Shown here piece by piece: positions 24,630 to 36,120 of a stretch of 64,000 nt of DNA. This DNA comes from Saccopteryx bilineata. Taxonomy: Eukaryota > Chordata > Mammalia > Chiroptera > Emballonuridae. Made by a program: the position numbers and the translations under genes. The notes beneath the pieces were generated by a model, which had not been told where the DNA came from, searched no databases, and saw only the letters and a program-made list of their open reading frames with translations. The stretch covers positions 291,112,590 to 291,176,589 of the forward strand of contig NC_089492.1 in assembly GCF_036850765.1 (NCBI RefSeq), written 5' to 3'. How positions within the stretch are numbered: position 1 is the stretch's first letter; each line of letters begins with the position of its first letter.

Positions 24630-26530
24630 TACCATTAATGCGACTTCTGGTGCTGCATGGTTTTGCTGATGGCTTTGTCGTCTGGTTGATATGTGGTGAG
24701 GTTAAGCTTCATGCAGGCGTTGAGACTTCCATCCATTAAACGTGATCGTAGGTTGGTCTTAACATTCTTTAGATGTGAGAAAGACTGCTCACATGCATAC
24801 GTAGAGCCAAACATTGTCAGTACAGCAATACTCATGCTACAGAGTGTGGTATGTGACGGGAAGCACGTTCCAAGTTTTGACAATCAGCTGGTCCGCGGGT
24901 TGAAGTTTCTTCATTTCTCACCACTTGTGTTTGTTCACCAACTCTGCTTGCTGTCGTGCAAGTCTTTCCAAATCTTCATTCAGTGACTTGGAACTTATTC
25001 ACCCACATGTCTGAGGACTTCAGGTCAGCAACTTGTAGCTCAAAATCTATGACAGACACCGGGGATGTAACTCAGGTAGGCGCTGTCCACTGCACACTCG
25101 TGTGGACGGTTGATGAACTTAAAAAGACGAGTGCGCTCATGAAATTCTCCAAAGCACGCTTTGAATGACTGCAAGAGATTAGATGTGAGGTCCGCTAGCT
25201 GCTGGAGATCAAGGTGTTGAGCAGGGTCACTTGCTGTGCATGCATCTTTAAACTCTCCCAGTTTTTCAAAGTGTAGTAAACAACCTGATTCAATGTTGGC
25301 GATGAAGAGTTCCAGCTTGTTTTCAAATGCAAACACAGCTTGTTGAAGGGATAAGACTGTATTTCCAACGCCTTGCATTTTCACATTGAGCTGGTTCAGA
25401 TGTTCAGTCATGTCCATGAGATAGTAGAACTTCAGGAGCCACTCAGTGTTAGCTAACTCAGGATGCTCGATGCTTTTCATTTCAAGAAAAGTCCGGATTT
25501 CGCTCAAACCGTGAAATGACTGAGCACCTTCCCTCTTGACAATCAACGCACATTGCTGTGCAGAAGCAGACCAGGATAATTATTCCCAACTTCATCCAAC
25601 AGTGTTTTAAACTGGCGATCATTTAAAGCTCAGGCAACAATAAAGTTGACCACCCGAATGACCAGCGACATCACTTCACCAAGCTGCTCGCCACACATCT
25701 GAGCACAAAGTGCCTCCTGATGTAGAATGTAGTGAAAACTTAGGATGGGTCTCTTTTCATGTTCACAAAGAAGCGCTACGAATCCTCTGTTTTTCCCCAG
25801 CATGCACGGAGCACCATCAGTACACACCAAAATAAGTTTATCCATCGGTAGATTTTTTTCTTTAGCAAACTCAGTGAAAGACTTGAATAAATCCTCCCCT
25901 CTTGTTGTCTCTTTCATAAGCAAAACAGCAAGACTTTCCTCACGTAGTGTGTCACCAACAGCATACCTTGCAATCACGCTGAACTGGGATAAATGGCTTA
26001 TGTCTGTTGACTCATCCAAAGCGAGAGAAAAGAATGGTGCTGCATTTATGTCCTTCACTTGTGTTGCCTCAATTTGATTTGCCATCATGATGGTATGATC
26101 ATGAACAATTCTTGCCGACAGAAGCATGTCTTTTATTCATTTGGTTATCTTGTCTTTATCCGAAAAGTCATCAAAAAGTTCATTGTCAACATCAAGCATG
26201 AATGTTTTGGCATACTCCCCATCTGTGAATGGCTTTCCATTTCTCACAATTACTAAAGCACCAGCAAAGCTAGCCGAATTCCAGTTACCTTGTTGGGTCC
26301 AAACATGGAGTTGCTGCTGACTAGCTTGCACTCTGCACAGTAGTTTTTGACATGCTGTCTTGCTGTCCCCTGCTGGATATTTCGATGCAAATGTAGTATG
26401 ATGTGTGTCAAAGTGCCGCTTTATATTTGACCGTTTCATCGATGACACACTGCAGAACCTGCTCTCTCCACAAAGGTGAACCCCTCTGTCCATTCCTGCT
26501 GAAAAGTACGATACTCATCTTTTTTTTCTT
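24630..26530 (-). pseudogene. hAT transposase pseudogene (BED-finger / ZBED5-, GTF2IRD2-type)
   Basis: Four minus-strand blocks in different frames cover it in order. Block 26493-26137 has the end of a BED finger (SNIKRHFDTHH) and QGNWNSASFAG. Block 26127-25630 has the catalytic-core landmarks LALDESTDISHLSQ and CTDGAPCMLG (the two Asp positions) and HYILHQEALCA. Block 25546-25040 is the helical insertion domain. Block 24883-24635 has the dimerisation end YACEQSFSHLKNVKTNLRSR with the third acidic residue. Stops and frameshifts separate the blocks, so it cannot encode a full enzyme. Its closest relatives by eye are hAT-Charlie-like transposases, from which mammalian ZBED5 and the GTF2IRD2 C-terminus were domesticated. 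Nothing suggests this copy is domesticated. Confidence 0.88.
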
Positions 26531-27469
26531 TTAGCCATCTTCTTCGTCAAAAGGGTTTCTGCAATTAGCTAGCTGACTACTTGATTAAAAGGAGGGAAGT
26601 GTCCCAGTCCAGCCACAACAAGTCTATTACAGGGTCCTCGAATGGGAAAAGGTATGGAATTAAATAAATGATAATTAAATAGAATAAATGATTAAAACAT
26701 TTCTACCCCATTAATTAACGGGCATATTAAAGAACACATTAAAGCTGGAAAATTCTAGTGTGGCTTTCATTATTTTCCTATATTATTAACGAAAATCTAC
26801 ACCTTTGTTAGGTAAATCTACTCTGCTTCAAGCTCTGCAGCTGCAGCAAGCAGCCTGAAGTTTGAAGCAGTTTGGCCAAAATTAGCAAGTCTTTAGGCTC
26901 CACATTCCATTCTATTTAAATTTAAATGAGTGTGCTATACTTGTTCCAATTAAAATTAAAGATTTGTAGGGATATCATTTTTTTATATTAAAGCCGGAAT
27001 TTCCAATTTTTTGCATGCAAGAACTTAAAACATCACATTTAGACAACACTAAACAAAGACCAAACACAAACAAGGCTCAGACAAGGTAGACTAATCAGAC
27101 AAATTAGAGAGAACCCCGGGATTTTAGAGATTAGAACTTGGCCTGCTTGATCTTTATGCAGGGCTACTATGATAGGAACAAAGGGATAGACACTAAACAG
27201 AACTCTCTCGAAAAGGTTCAAGAATGGCCATTTATGAGATTCTGCTTAGCCACATCCAAACAGGCGTTCCCTTCACTCATTTCAGGCATAGAACAGTAAA
27301 GGAAATGAGTTTAGAGAAAGAATAAGTGGGAAAATGTGTAATTTTCCCAAACTCTTAAGTATTTCTATTTACTAAAGAAAATCAGATAACACAACTTTAA
27401 AAAGCATCTCAGTCTTCTAATCATAAATTCTAATAGCTGCTACAACCAGCAGCCGAAATATTTCCATTT

Positions 27470-28310
27470 CAACCCCCGCGGAAAGGCAGGTTTAACTTAT
27501 CTGGGAGGGGATACTTTCCCGCTCCTCTCCTGGGACTGGGGCTCCCAGGCAGAGCCAAACCTCGCTCTTACAAAGGTCAGCCTGCCTTAGAACCGCCACC
27601 CCGCGGCCACAGGGATTTGGGGCTCCGGGCCTTGGAGGCGCTTCCTCTGCTGCTGCGCCTGGAGCTGGTAGGAGCCGCACATTCCAGCAAAGGAGGCTGG
27701 GCTGTGCACCTGGCCTGCGCCACACGTGAGACATGTCTCGTCTGCCACCTGCGCGCACCCGCGGGGCACGCTTTCTTCGCCGCCCACGCAAGTGGCCGCC
27801 TGCGCGTCCAAGAGGGACCATGGCCAGGCCGCACTAGCAGCTGCTCGGACTCAAGGCGGTGGCTGCCATGGCTTCTCGCGCTTGTGCTACCGGAAACTTG
27901 GCAGTGTCTGGAGCCTTGTATTTGGGGCGCGCCTTCCCTGCCGCACACCTTTTGTATGTGGATGCCAATCACTGGCCAGAGCTCTCTCCTGCCCCGTTTG
28001 TGTCTTTTTCACCCCGCTGACCTGGGAAGCAACCGCTTCTGCCTCCGCAGTCGCTTGCTCGCTTCACCTCGGAGGCACCAGGAAGGGCAAGCCGCGAGGC
28101 CAGCGCACACCCTAGTCCGCCGGCAGCCTTGTCCCTGCTGCTTTACCGGCTCTCGGCTCATCGCCCCTGCCTGGGGAGGCCAGCCTTCTGCTCTTTGGAG
28201 CGATTTCCAAGGGCCTGAGCCAAAGACTTTGGGAGCAGGGGGCTGCGGAGCCGCAAAGTTTAAAATGGCCACAGCCTTGATATTCCCATCTTCCAAGTTA
28301 CTCTCAGATT
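27470..28310 (-). other. GC- and CpG-rich interior block of the provirus
   Basis: It is much richer in CpG than the flanking AT-rich sequence. The minus strand has long frames (28370 region to 27577) rich in Arg, Pro, Ser and Ala, with no retroviral or host domain I recognise. It could be a decayed gag/leader or captured host DNA. Confidence 0.45.
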
Positions 28311-28390
28311 CCAAGCTCTTACATTTACATTCCTCTGTTTCTACCTCATTCTGATCAAACAACTTATTCTCAAATAAAAACATTTGTACA

Positions 28391-28808
28391 GCCCTGACCG
28401 GTTGGCTCAGCGGTAGAGCGTCGGCCTGGCGTGTGGGGGACCCGGGTTCGATTCCCGGCCAGGGCACATAGGAGAAGCGCCCATTTGCTTCTCCACCCCC
28501 CAACCCCCTCCTTCCTCTCTGTCTCTCTCTTCCCCTCCTGCAGCCAAGGCTCCATTGGAGCAAAGATGGCCCGGGCGCTGGGGATGGCTCCTTGGCCTCT
28601 GCCCCAGGCGCTAGAGTGGCTCTGGTCGCGGCAGAGCGATGCCCCGGAGGGGCAGAGCATCGCCCCCTGGTGGGCAGAGCATCGCCCCTGGTGGGCGTGC
28701 CGGGTGGATCCCGGTCGGGCGCATGCGGGAGTCTGTCTGACTGTCTCTCCCAGTTTCCAGCTTCAGAAAAATACAAAAAAAAAAAAGAAAAAAAAAAACA
28801 AAAAAAAC
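28391..28808 (+). mobile_element. Young tRNA-derived SINE, plus orientation
   Basis: Begins gccctgaccggttggctcag, box B ggttcgattcc, ends cttcagaaaaatac then A-rich. The direct duplication aacatttgtaca lies at 28379-28390 and 28809-28820. It is close to the copies at 32165 and 8688. Confidence 0.93.
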
Positions 28809-28992
28809 AACATTTGTACAAAAAGTAAAAGGTCCCTCACTTTTGAACCTAGTACTCCCATAGTTATTTATTCCCCAAATTATTACTATACTCTCCCCCC
28901 ACACCGAACTTAAAAGCTCCACTCTAAAAGCTTTAACTTACTTCATGTGCTCACTTCTGGGGAGTTCCATTACCTCTCCGCTTTCCCTTTTT

Positions 28993-29361
28993 TTTTTTTT
29001 TTGTATTTTTCTGAAGCTGGAAATGGGGAGAGACAGTCAGACTCCCGCATGCGCCCGACCGGGATCCACCTGGCACGCCCACCAGGGGGCGATGCTCTGC
29101 CCCTCCGGGGTGTCGCTCTGCGGCGATCAGAGCCACTCTAGCACCTGGAGCAAAGGCCAAGGAGCCATCCCCAGCGCCCGGGCCATCTTTGCTCCAGTGG
29201 AGCCTTGGCTGCGGGAGGGGAAGAGAGAGACAGAGAGGAAGGAGGGAGGGGGGTGGAGAAGCAAATGGGCGCTTCTCCTATGTGCCCTGGCCGGGAATCA
29301 AACCAGGGTCCCCCCGCACGCCAGGCCGACGCTCTACCGCTGAGCCAACCGACCAGGGCCG
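28993..29361 (-). mobile_element. Young tRNA-derived SINE, minus orientation
   Basis: Same subfamily as 28391-28808 in reverse. The flanking direct duplication ccgctttcccttttt lies at 28978-28992 and 29362-29376. Its right border lies close to the proviral primer site. Confidence 0.9.
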
Positions 29362-29381
29362 CCGCTTTCCCTTTTTCGATG

Positions 29382-29400
29382 GCCACACGTATGGGCGCCA
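29382..29400 (-). other. Primer-binding site, tRNA-Lys type
   Basis: The minus strand reads TGGCGCCCATACGTGTGGC, one inserted base and one substitution away from the tRNA-Lys1,2 complement. It sits two bases after the LTR end, as in betaretrovirus-like elements. Confidence 0.7.
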
Positions 29401-29402
29401 AT

Positions 29403-29838
29403 TGTCGTGGTCCAGCCACGACAAGTCTGTTACAGGGTCCTCAAATGGGAAAAGGTATGGAATTAAATGATTGACAGAAAAATTAAAGATATATACATAA
29501 AGATGGGTTCGGAAGGACCACACAGCGAATAGTCCCTACTATTCCTAAGTCAATGCAATAGGGGCCCTTAGAAGTACATCCATCTTTATTCAGGGAAAAA
29601 AAGCTGTGGTTCATTAGCAATTCAATTGTTTCCAAGACAACTCAAAGACAACCCCCACCATTTAGATCTAACTTTACACCAATAAGAAACTAGCTTCCAG
29701 CCTCCTCCAGAGAACATGGGTGGGACAAGCAATAATCAGGTATAGCTCTTTGTTAACTGGGCAGGTGAGATGGGTGGTTAGGCCCTGCACCTGTCCCCTG
29801 GATATAAAAACACCCTGTTTATATTTCAGTCCCCAACA
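29403..29838 (-). promoter_or_regulatory. 5' LTR of the ERV-K-like provirus
   Basis: 436 bp beginning TGTTGGGGACTGAAATATAA and ending in ACGACA on the minus strand. A TATA-like stretch follows shortly after the start. The match to the left LTR end is about 59 of 65 positions by eye. Confidence 0.75.
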
Positions 29839-30107
29839 GGGAAGTTTACTTCCTGACCTTACAATGACCCGTGTATGTTATGCATTATCCAATTAAAATT
29901 TGGTGTTGTCCCAGAGGAGAGCTAAGATTGGCTCCAGCCACCCGCAACCATGAATATGAGCGGTAGGAAATGAATGGATTGTAATACATGAGAATGTTTT
30001 CTATTTTTAACGTTATTATTATTTTTTATTAAAGATTTGTCTGCCAGCCAGATGCAGCCATCAAAAGAGCCACATCTGGCTCGCAAGCCATAGGTTCCCA
30101 ACCCCTG

Positions 30108-30275
30108 GGATAGAGTGTCAACCTAGAACGCTGCAGTCACTGGTTCAAAACTCTGGGCTTGTCTGGTCAAGGCACAGACGAGAATCAGTCGGTGAACAAC
30201 TAAAGTGAAACAACTATGATCTCCCACTCTCTCTTCTCCTCTCTCTAAAATCAGTAACTATTAAAAAATAAAAAG
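30108..30275 (+). repeat. Right part of the SINE split by the hAT
   Basis: ggatagag (target duplication) then the box B and body of the SINE (actggttcaaaactctgggc, ggtcaaggcaca) and tail ctctctaaaatcagtaacta then A-rich. It completes 24388-24417. Confidence 0.85.
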
Positions 30276-30279
30276 TTAC

Positions 30280-32148
30280 AGAAGCCGGACAACGGGCAAC
30301 GTTTGAAGTGTTGGGATACACACAGGTACGAAAGAAGCCAGGTCACGTGTCTAGGATGCCACCTCTTGGATTCCCTGTGAGCTCTCTCTGTTAGCGTCAG
30401 AACGTTTGTGCCCTTAAACGGTCTGGAAGGGTGTAGCCCCGAAGAGACTCTGGCGTTGAGTTTGGACCAGAGGCTCCTCTGGGCAGACACGCCTCCAGGC
30501 ACCCAGGCTGGGGGGCAGAACTTGCCCGTTTCTGTTCCTTCTCTACGTGTGTTGACCTGGTGGTCCAGTTCTCACACAGGAGGGTCCCTAGCAGCTGTGT
30601 CCTCGGGGCAGCTCCACTGGGTCACTGCCATCTGCAATCTACCCAATAGGGTCCCCTGAGGCAGTCAGGTGTGGGACTCCGTGGTGGAGACCCCCTTACT
30701 GCCCTCTGACCAGAGAGCCTGTGAGTTGTGTTTGGAAGCGTCCCTTCAGGGCACATGCCAACGTCTACTCCCCTTCTTCCAGGTGGGACTTTCTGTAGCC
30801 CGGCCATGCGCCATGGGGACGTGGTCAACACGCGGCTGGCGAACGTGCCCCAGACACTGCTCGCCCGGGAGCACCCTCTGTCCAGGTGAGAGGGGGATTC
30901 CTTCCCAGTCTTGTCTCCCGCTGTCTGGGCTCCACACGTGGTGACCCTGTGCAGGACCCTCCTCACGCTCCCTCCACTCTTCCTGAGGTCTCACCTACTG
31001 GGCATGTCTATTGCATGAGTGACCCCTGGTGACTTTGTCTCTAGCCAGCTGGAAAGAAGAGTCCGGCTCAAGAGCTAAGTGGACAGTAAGATGCCCAAGG
31101 AGGACCAAGAACAGTTGTGTCCCCCCAAGTGGTATAAAGTGGGGATGGCAGGGAGGCAAACAGGGCACAGCGTGACCAGTGGGCTGTCTGTAACTCATAG
31201 GAGCCGAAGGGCTTGGTGTCCTAAGCCCTCACTGGAAGCATCCCTGGGAGGTGATGACCAGGCTTGGGTAACGAGTGGAGTTCAACTGGTGAGGGGTGCT
31301 GTGTATAGGAGTGCCCAGAGCCCAGCTGGGATGGCGAGTCCGGGTTCCAGTGGAGGAGGGTCCCCCGTGTGAGGGCTTGCCACTGGGTTCTCCATCTTGA
31401 AAGGAATTCTGACTCCCGTGCCCCTGACCTTCAGCTGCCTGCCTTGCTCTCTTAGGGTAGACCTGAGCTGTCCGTCCCTGTGGTCTTCCCCCCACCCATC
31501 CTCCCTGGGCTCTGCTTACGAGGTCCCCTCCGACCCTGCATGCTGATCCCACCCCCTTAATCACCAGAGCTCTGAAGGTGGGTGGGCCCTTGCTCTGCCC
31601 TGGAGGGGTGCTGTCAGTGTCAGTGTGCACCTCAGCTTGTCCCCTGCACACACTGTCTTTCTGGACACGCCCCATCTCAGGTCTCAGTCCTCAGGTGTCC
31701 ACGCAGAGAAGTAGCCTCCCAAGTCCTGGGTGAGCCTGGCCTTTCCCAGCAGCCAGCTGCCCGTGAGGACTGGCTGCCCGTGTCCTTACCTCTCATGCCC
31801 ACATCTCTCCCCTGAGCCCTGCTGGGCATCGACACACAGACAGTGGGTATTTAACATGCGCAAGCTGACCTCCCTCCACGTTCGGATGGATGGCCCTCCC
31901 TTCTCCATTCTTCACACCACAGGCTGCTGTCCCTTTGGCTCTTCCTTTCTCCCTGTCACGTCCTGTCATGGGCATGGCTGCTGCCCCTGCTCCACTGGGC
32001 ACACACAGGTTACCACAGCCTCTGCCTAGTCCCCTGTAGCCCCTTTCATGCACAGTGGCCCTATAGTCAGACCAGATTTCCCTCATCCCAAACCCTCCAG
32101 AGCTCTTTGACTCAGTCACCACTGCCTGATGACTCACCAAGCACTTAC
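30280..32148. other. Intergenic, no feature recognised
   Basis: Moderately GC-rich unique-looking sequence. No frame has splice support or a domain. A non-coding transcript cannot be excluded. Confidence 0.45.
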
Positions 32149-32164
32149 AGAAATGACCAGTCCC

Positions 32165-32558
32165 GGCCCTGGCCGGTTGGCTCAGTGGTAGAGCGTCGGC
32201 CTGGTGTGCGGGGGACCCGGGTTCGATTCCCGGCCAGGGCACATAGGAGAAGCGCCCATTTGCTTCTCCACCCCCCCTCTCTCCTTCCTCTCTGTCTCTC
32301 TCTTCCCCTCCCGCAGCCAAGGCTCCATTGGAGCAAAGATGGCCTGGGCGCTGGGGATGGCTTCTTGGCCTCTGCCCCGGGCGCTAGAGTGGCTCTGGTC
32401 GCGGCAGAGTGACCCCCCGGAGGGGCAGAGCATCGCCCCCTGGTGGGCAGAGCGTCGTCCCTGGTGGGCGTGCCGGGTGGATCCCGGTCGGGCGCATGCG
32501 GGAGTCTGTCTGACTGTCTCTCCCTGTTTCCAGCTTCAGAAAAAAAAAAAAAAAAAAA
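32165..32558 (+). mobile_element. Young tRNA-derived SINE, plus orientation
   Basis: Clean copy: ggccctggccggttggctca head, ggttcgattcc box B, poly(A) tail of about 20. A perfect 16-bp duplication agaaatgaccagtccc lies at 32149-32164 and 32559-32574. Best reference copy in the window for the family. Confidence 0.95.
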
Positions 32559-32884
32559 AGAAATGACCAGTCCCATAGAAAGAAACTTTGACCAGAAACT
32601 CTCTTTCTCTCATTTTTCTGTTTGCCATAAAGTTGTGCACCATGCTTGTAGAGAAAATGTACGTGCTCTTGGGGGGTATTGTGTTTTGTAATTTGCATAA
32701 GTTTTATAGCATCGGAGATGCCCTGTCCACCTCTGGCATCCTCAGAAGATGCAGATGCTCGTGTGATCAGCGTGAAGTTTCCCAGAGGGACTCTTGTCAG
32801 CTTGGACGTCACCCAGCACTGCACGACAAGCTGGGCTGGAGACTGGAGGTGACCCCCCACCCCACCCAGCCCGTGTGAATTCTG

Positions 32885-33000
32885 ACAGGTTAGACATTCC
32901 CGTGTGCCCTGGTCATGCCTGATGCAGAGTGCGTGCAGGAGGACCAGTCCCAGGGCGACCCCTGGTGTGCAGTGGGTGCTCAATAAACATTTCTCTTAAA
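32885..33000 (+). repeat. MIR-like SINE 3' end
   Basis: gcagtgggtgctcaataaac followed by atttctcttaaa resembles the MIR 3' end. The upstream part is too diverged to bound. Confidence 0.4.
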
Positions 33001-33009
33001 TTAAAAAAA

Positions 33010-34580
33010 TAAACTCATTCTGAACTTTGCTGGTGAGAGCCAAGCCTTCCTTACTTGATGACTGCTACTCTCTATCCCTCGGTCCTAGTAATGCTTTAGG
33101 ACACTGTCTTCCTCAAGGTGACTTCCTTCACATTGGGGGCTATTTCAGATTCCTGTGGTCACAGTGTGCTATGGCGTAGGATCAAAACAGTCCTGTATGT
33201 AGGCTGCCCTGTGCCCCGCCCCATGACGAGTTATGGACACACAGACTGCATTTCCAATCATTGTCCTTACAGTTCTGTCCAATGGCAGCCTCCTAGGTGC
33301 ATGGTTTTCAGAGTGACTTTGGCTGGACAGTCAGAACCCCGGGCATCTCTGGCCAGTCCTTTCCCGGGACGCCAGAGCCAGGTCGGGCATAATGGGAAGG
33401 CATATAGAGAGCTCTTCAAGATACTTTCTTAGGACCCTTCACAGTCACTGTTAGATTCTCAGAAAGAACTTTGGATATATTGACCATCCTCAAGTATATT
33501 ATTTCTTTCTGAGTCAGCGGAGGGGGTCTCATTCCAGATGGCTTGGGGTAGTCGGTGTATTGCCTGCATCGTACGTGTTTCACGTACAGTCGGGTGGGTG
33601 TCCTGGGTTTGGAGCAGTCCTGGGGTGGCCAGCCATGGACCTGCAACACAGAGCAGCTGAGGCCTTTGTGGTCAAGACAGAAGTGCCATGGACGTTCTCT
33701 GACGTGGTGTAAGAATGCCTTTAGCTCTGAGGTCCATAAAATGACAGTTCCTTGCAAGTTCCTGGGGACTGGAGGGTCTCATGTGGCATTGGCGAAGGTG
33801 GCTGGAGAGGAGACTGCATGGCACCAGGCGAGGGCAGTTGTGCTGGTTGGGGGTAGGGGCAGGTGGGCTGCCCCCTAGTGGCCCCCTTGGGACCAGCTCT
33901 GGAAGCCTGTAGCCTCTCTGCATCCCCTACCAGAGGGCGAATGTATTTGGCTCAGGTTGGGGTCCTGGATTTTTCCCTAAATCTGTGCAAACACTCTGTC
34001 CAGGGAAAAGAATCTCCTGCAATTACTAAAGAGCAGCTGCTCAGGGCCCTGCAGGCAGCCGCAGCTGTGGAGCAGTCCTGGGGCAGCTGGTTGGCTGTGG
34101 ACCTGTGACTTGAAACAGCTGAGGCCTCTGTGGTCAAGATGGAAACACAACAAAGTGTGCTGAGGCTGGAACCTGAGACCCTGCCTGATATCTGTACAGC
34201 CTACCCACGTGGACCCATTACTGAGAGAAGGCACCTTCAGTGACATTATTGTCACTGGAGGCTAGGAAGGGGAAGCCACTGGAAATTGATTCTCTAATCA
34301 CTGGTGGAACAGGGGTTTTTCAGGTGTGACATCAACCAGGAGACAGAGGTTGGTGTTGCTCTTCTGTGTGAGCTTGGCCCTAGCTAGTGGGGGGCGCCCT
34401 TCTATCAGAGGCTCTCTGGCAGGGGTCCTCAAGAGACTGGTTGGGAACAGGACCTGACCCTGCAGAGTCTGCTCAAGGGTTTGGCTTCTCTGCAGGTAGG
34501 CAGGGCGGAAAGTGGACTCGGCATGTTAGTGTCTCATGCACGAGGTAGACTGTGCATTTTGTTGGGCCTCTTGGGCAGTT
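33010..34580. other. Intergenic with a diverged direct repeat
   Basis: 33617-33690 and 34075-34145 share ggagcagtcctggggt, then caggccatggacctg-like text, then cagctgaggcctttgtggtc-like text (one substitution). The copies are about 460 bp apart in direct orientation, so the region is an old duplication or repeat pair. No gene recognised. Confidence 0.5.
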
Positions 34581-34584
34581 ATAA

Positions 34585-34764
34585 CTATTTTTTTAATTGA
34601 TTTTTAGAGGAGAGAGAAGGGGGGGAAGCATGTAGCATCAACTCTGTAGTAGTTGCTTCCCATTCACACCTTCGCACCTTGACAAGGCAAGCCTGGGGAT
34701 TTTAACCAGCAACTTCAGTGTTCCAGGTCGATGCTTTATCCACTGCACCACCAAAGGTCAGGCT
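34585..34764 (-). repeat. Old tRNA-derived SINE
   Basis: Minus-strand head tgacctttggtggtgcagtg, box B-like region, A-rich end at left. Confidence 0.65.
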
Positions 34765-34889
34765 ATAAGAGTATTTCAAAACCACACAATTTTCTTGAAG
34801 AATCTGTGACTCTTTGAGGGGGGGGGCAATGTTATCAATCACCATTCCTAGGAAATATAATAAAATGCCACATATGATATTAAAAACCC

Positions 34890-35057
34890 ATTTTTTAAAG
34901 ATTTTATTCATTGATTTTAGAAGTGGGGAGAAAGAAGCAAGACACTTTAACTCAGTTGCTTCCCGTATATGCCCTGACTGGGCAGGCCCGGGGTTTTGAC
35001 CAGTGACCTCAACATTCCTGGTCAACACCCTAGCCACTGCACCACCACAGGTCAGGC
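34890..35057 (-). repeat. Old tRNA-derived SINE
   Basis: Minus-strand head gcctgacctgtggtggtgca, body and A-rich tail at 34890. Same family as 34585-34764 and 40810. Confidence 0.7.
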
Positions 35058-35289
35058 TAAACATTTTAAATTCTTGCTTGAATAGAGACTTTCTCTTTTG
35101 CTGTCAGTGGGAAATGAGCAGTGTTTTTCTCCTAGGGAGGCACGAGATGGTTTCAGAAATAGGTCTCATCCTGTCTTTCTAGCAGTCACATGCTGGGGAC
35201 ATCCTGGAAAAGTGGCAGCTCTGCTGACCCCAGGTGCTCAGTTTCATGACAACTCTAGTGGACATACTCTTATACGTTTGAAAAGAATC

Positions 35290-36120
35290 CTCTGCATTTG
35301 TTGCATTCTGATTTTTTTAAAAAGTCTCTTGAATTCAAGAAGCAAACAGAACACTGTGTTATCTTAACCCTAATAGACCTACTCCAAGGCACAATATAAT
35401 GAAATTGGAACAAACCAATGACAAAGAAAAAATTCTCAAGGCAGCCAGGGAAGAATACAACATATAAAGAAAGGCCCATTAGATTATCAACAGATTTTTC
35501 AGCAGAAACTCTACAAGCTAGAGGAGAGTGGACCCCAATATTTAAAGTTCTGAAAGAGAGGAACTTCCAGCCAAGAATACTATACCCATCAAAGCTATCC
35601 TTCAAATCGAAGGAGAAATAAAAACATTCACAAATACAGAAAAGATGAGGGAATTTATCACCAGAAAACCCCCATTTCAGGAAATACTAAATGGGGTTTT
35701 CCGACCAGACACAAAGAACAAAACAAAACTACAAGTAAAAGCTCCATCAACATAGCAATAAAAAGATTAATCTGTGACAAAGAAAAAAGGGGAGAGGACA
35801 AACATTAACAGTAGCAAAGGAGGATGGAGTGCAGAAGCACTCATGAGATAATGTACTACAATGAACATATGTATGCTTTCCATTACTTAATGTTAACCAC
35901 CTCTGAAAAAACCAACACAGAAGTGCATGGCTTGAAAAAAGTAACAGAGAAAAAAGTATGGGTTACAACCAAACAAAAACAAATAATAGAAAAATAAAAG
36001 AGAAGAACCAAACAATACAAAACTCAGAAAGCAACATATAAAATGGCAATAGGAAACCCTCAAATGTCAAGAACTACACTAAATGTATATGGATTGAACT
36101 CACCAATAAAAAGACAGAGA
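35290..36120 (+). repeat. Older L1, left part (ORF1 end to ORF2 start)
   Basis: A frame near 35440-35620 reads LSTDFSAETLQARGEWTPIF and ILYPSKLSFK, the C-terminal end of L1 ORF1p. Sequence then runs through the inter-ORF region to ttaaatgtatatggattgaa-type text at the ORF2 start. It is interrupted by the younger L1 and resumes at 41835. Confidence 0.78.

Larger units (their letters stand above)
26600..29838 (-). mobile_element. ERV-K-like (class II) provirus, degenerate, inside the hAT
   Basis: The outer ends TG...CA are flanked by a 6-bp duplication gggaag (26594-26599 and 29839-29844), the length usual for class II retroviruses. The 5' LTR (right side, minus strand) is 29838-29403. Two bases further is a primer site resembling the tRNA-Lys1,2 complement with a one-base insertion. 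At the left end only about 65 bp (26600-26664) match the 5' LTR; the rest of the 3' LTR is replaced or highly diverged. The interior has no recognisable pol or env, so it is internally deleted. It includes a GC-rich block at about 27470-28310 and two SINEs. Confidence 0.8.
24418..30107 (-). mobile_element. Autonomous-type hAT DNA transposon (interrupted)
   Basis: Inverted ends are cagaggtcgggaacc at the left and ggttcccaacccctg at the right. They are flanked by a perfect 8-bp target duplication ggatagag (24410-24417, 30108-30115). Without the nested provirus (26600-29838 plus one 6-bp duplication) the element is about 2.4 kb, typical for hAT. It carries one minus-strand transposase gene, now full of stops. 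It landed inside a SINE, so it is younger than that SINE. Related MITEs occur in the window, the one at 17493 being a direct deletion derivative. Confidence 0.92.

Noticed and set aside
27587..28354. Possible new host gene in the GC-rich block
   Set aside because: No splice, domain or homology support; it sits inside a provirus. Kept only as an unexplained block.
28009..28821. 270-codon minus-strand frame
   Set aside because: It crosses a SINE insertion into proviral DNA; a chance open frame over young SINE sequence.
32165..32240. tRNA gene from box A/B-like sequence
   Set aside because: It is the head of a SINE with poly(A) tail and target duplications, not a free-standing tRNA gene.
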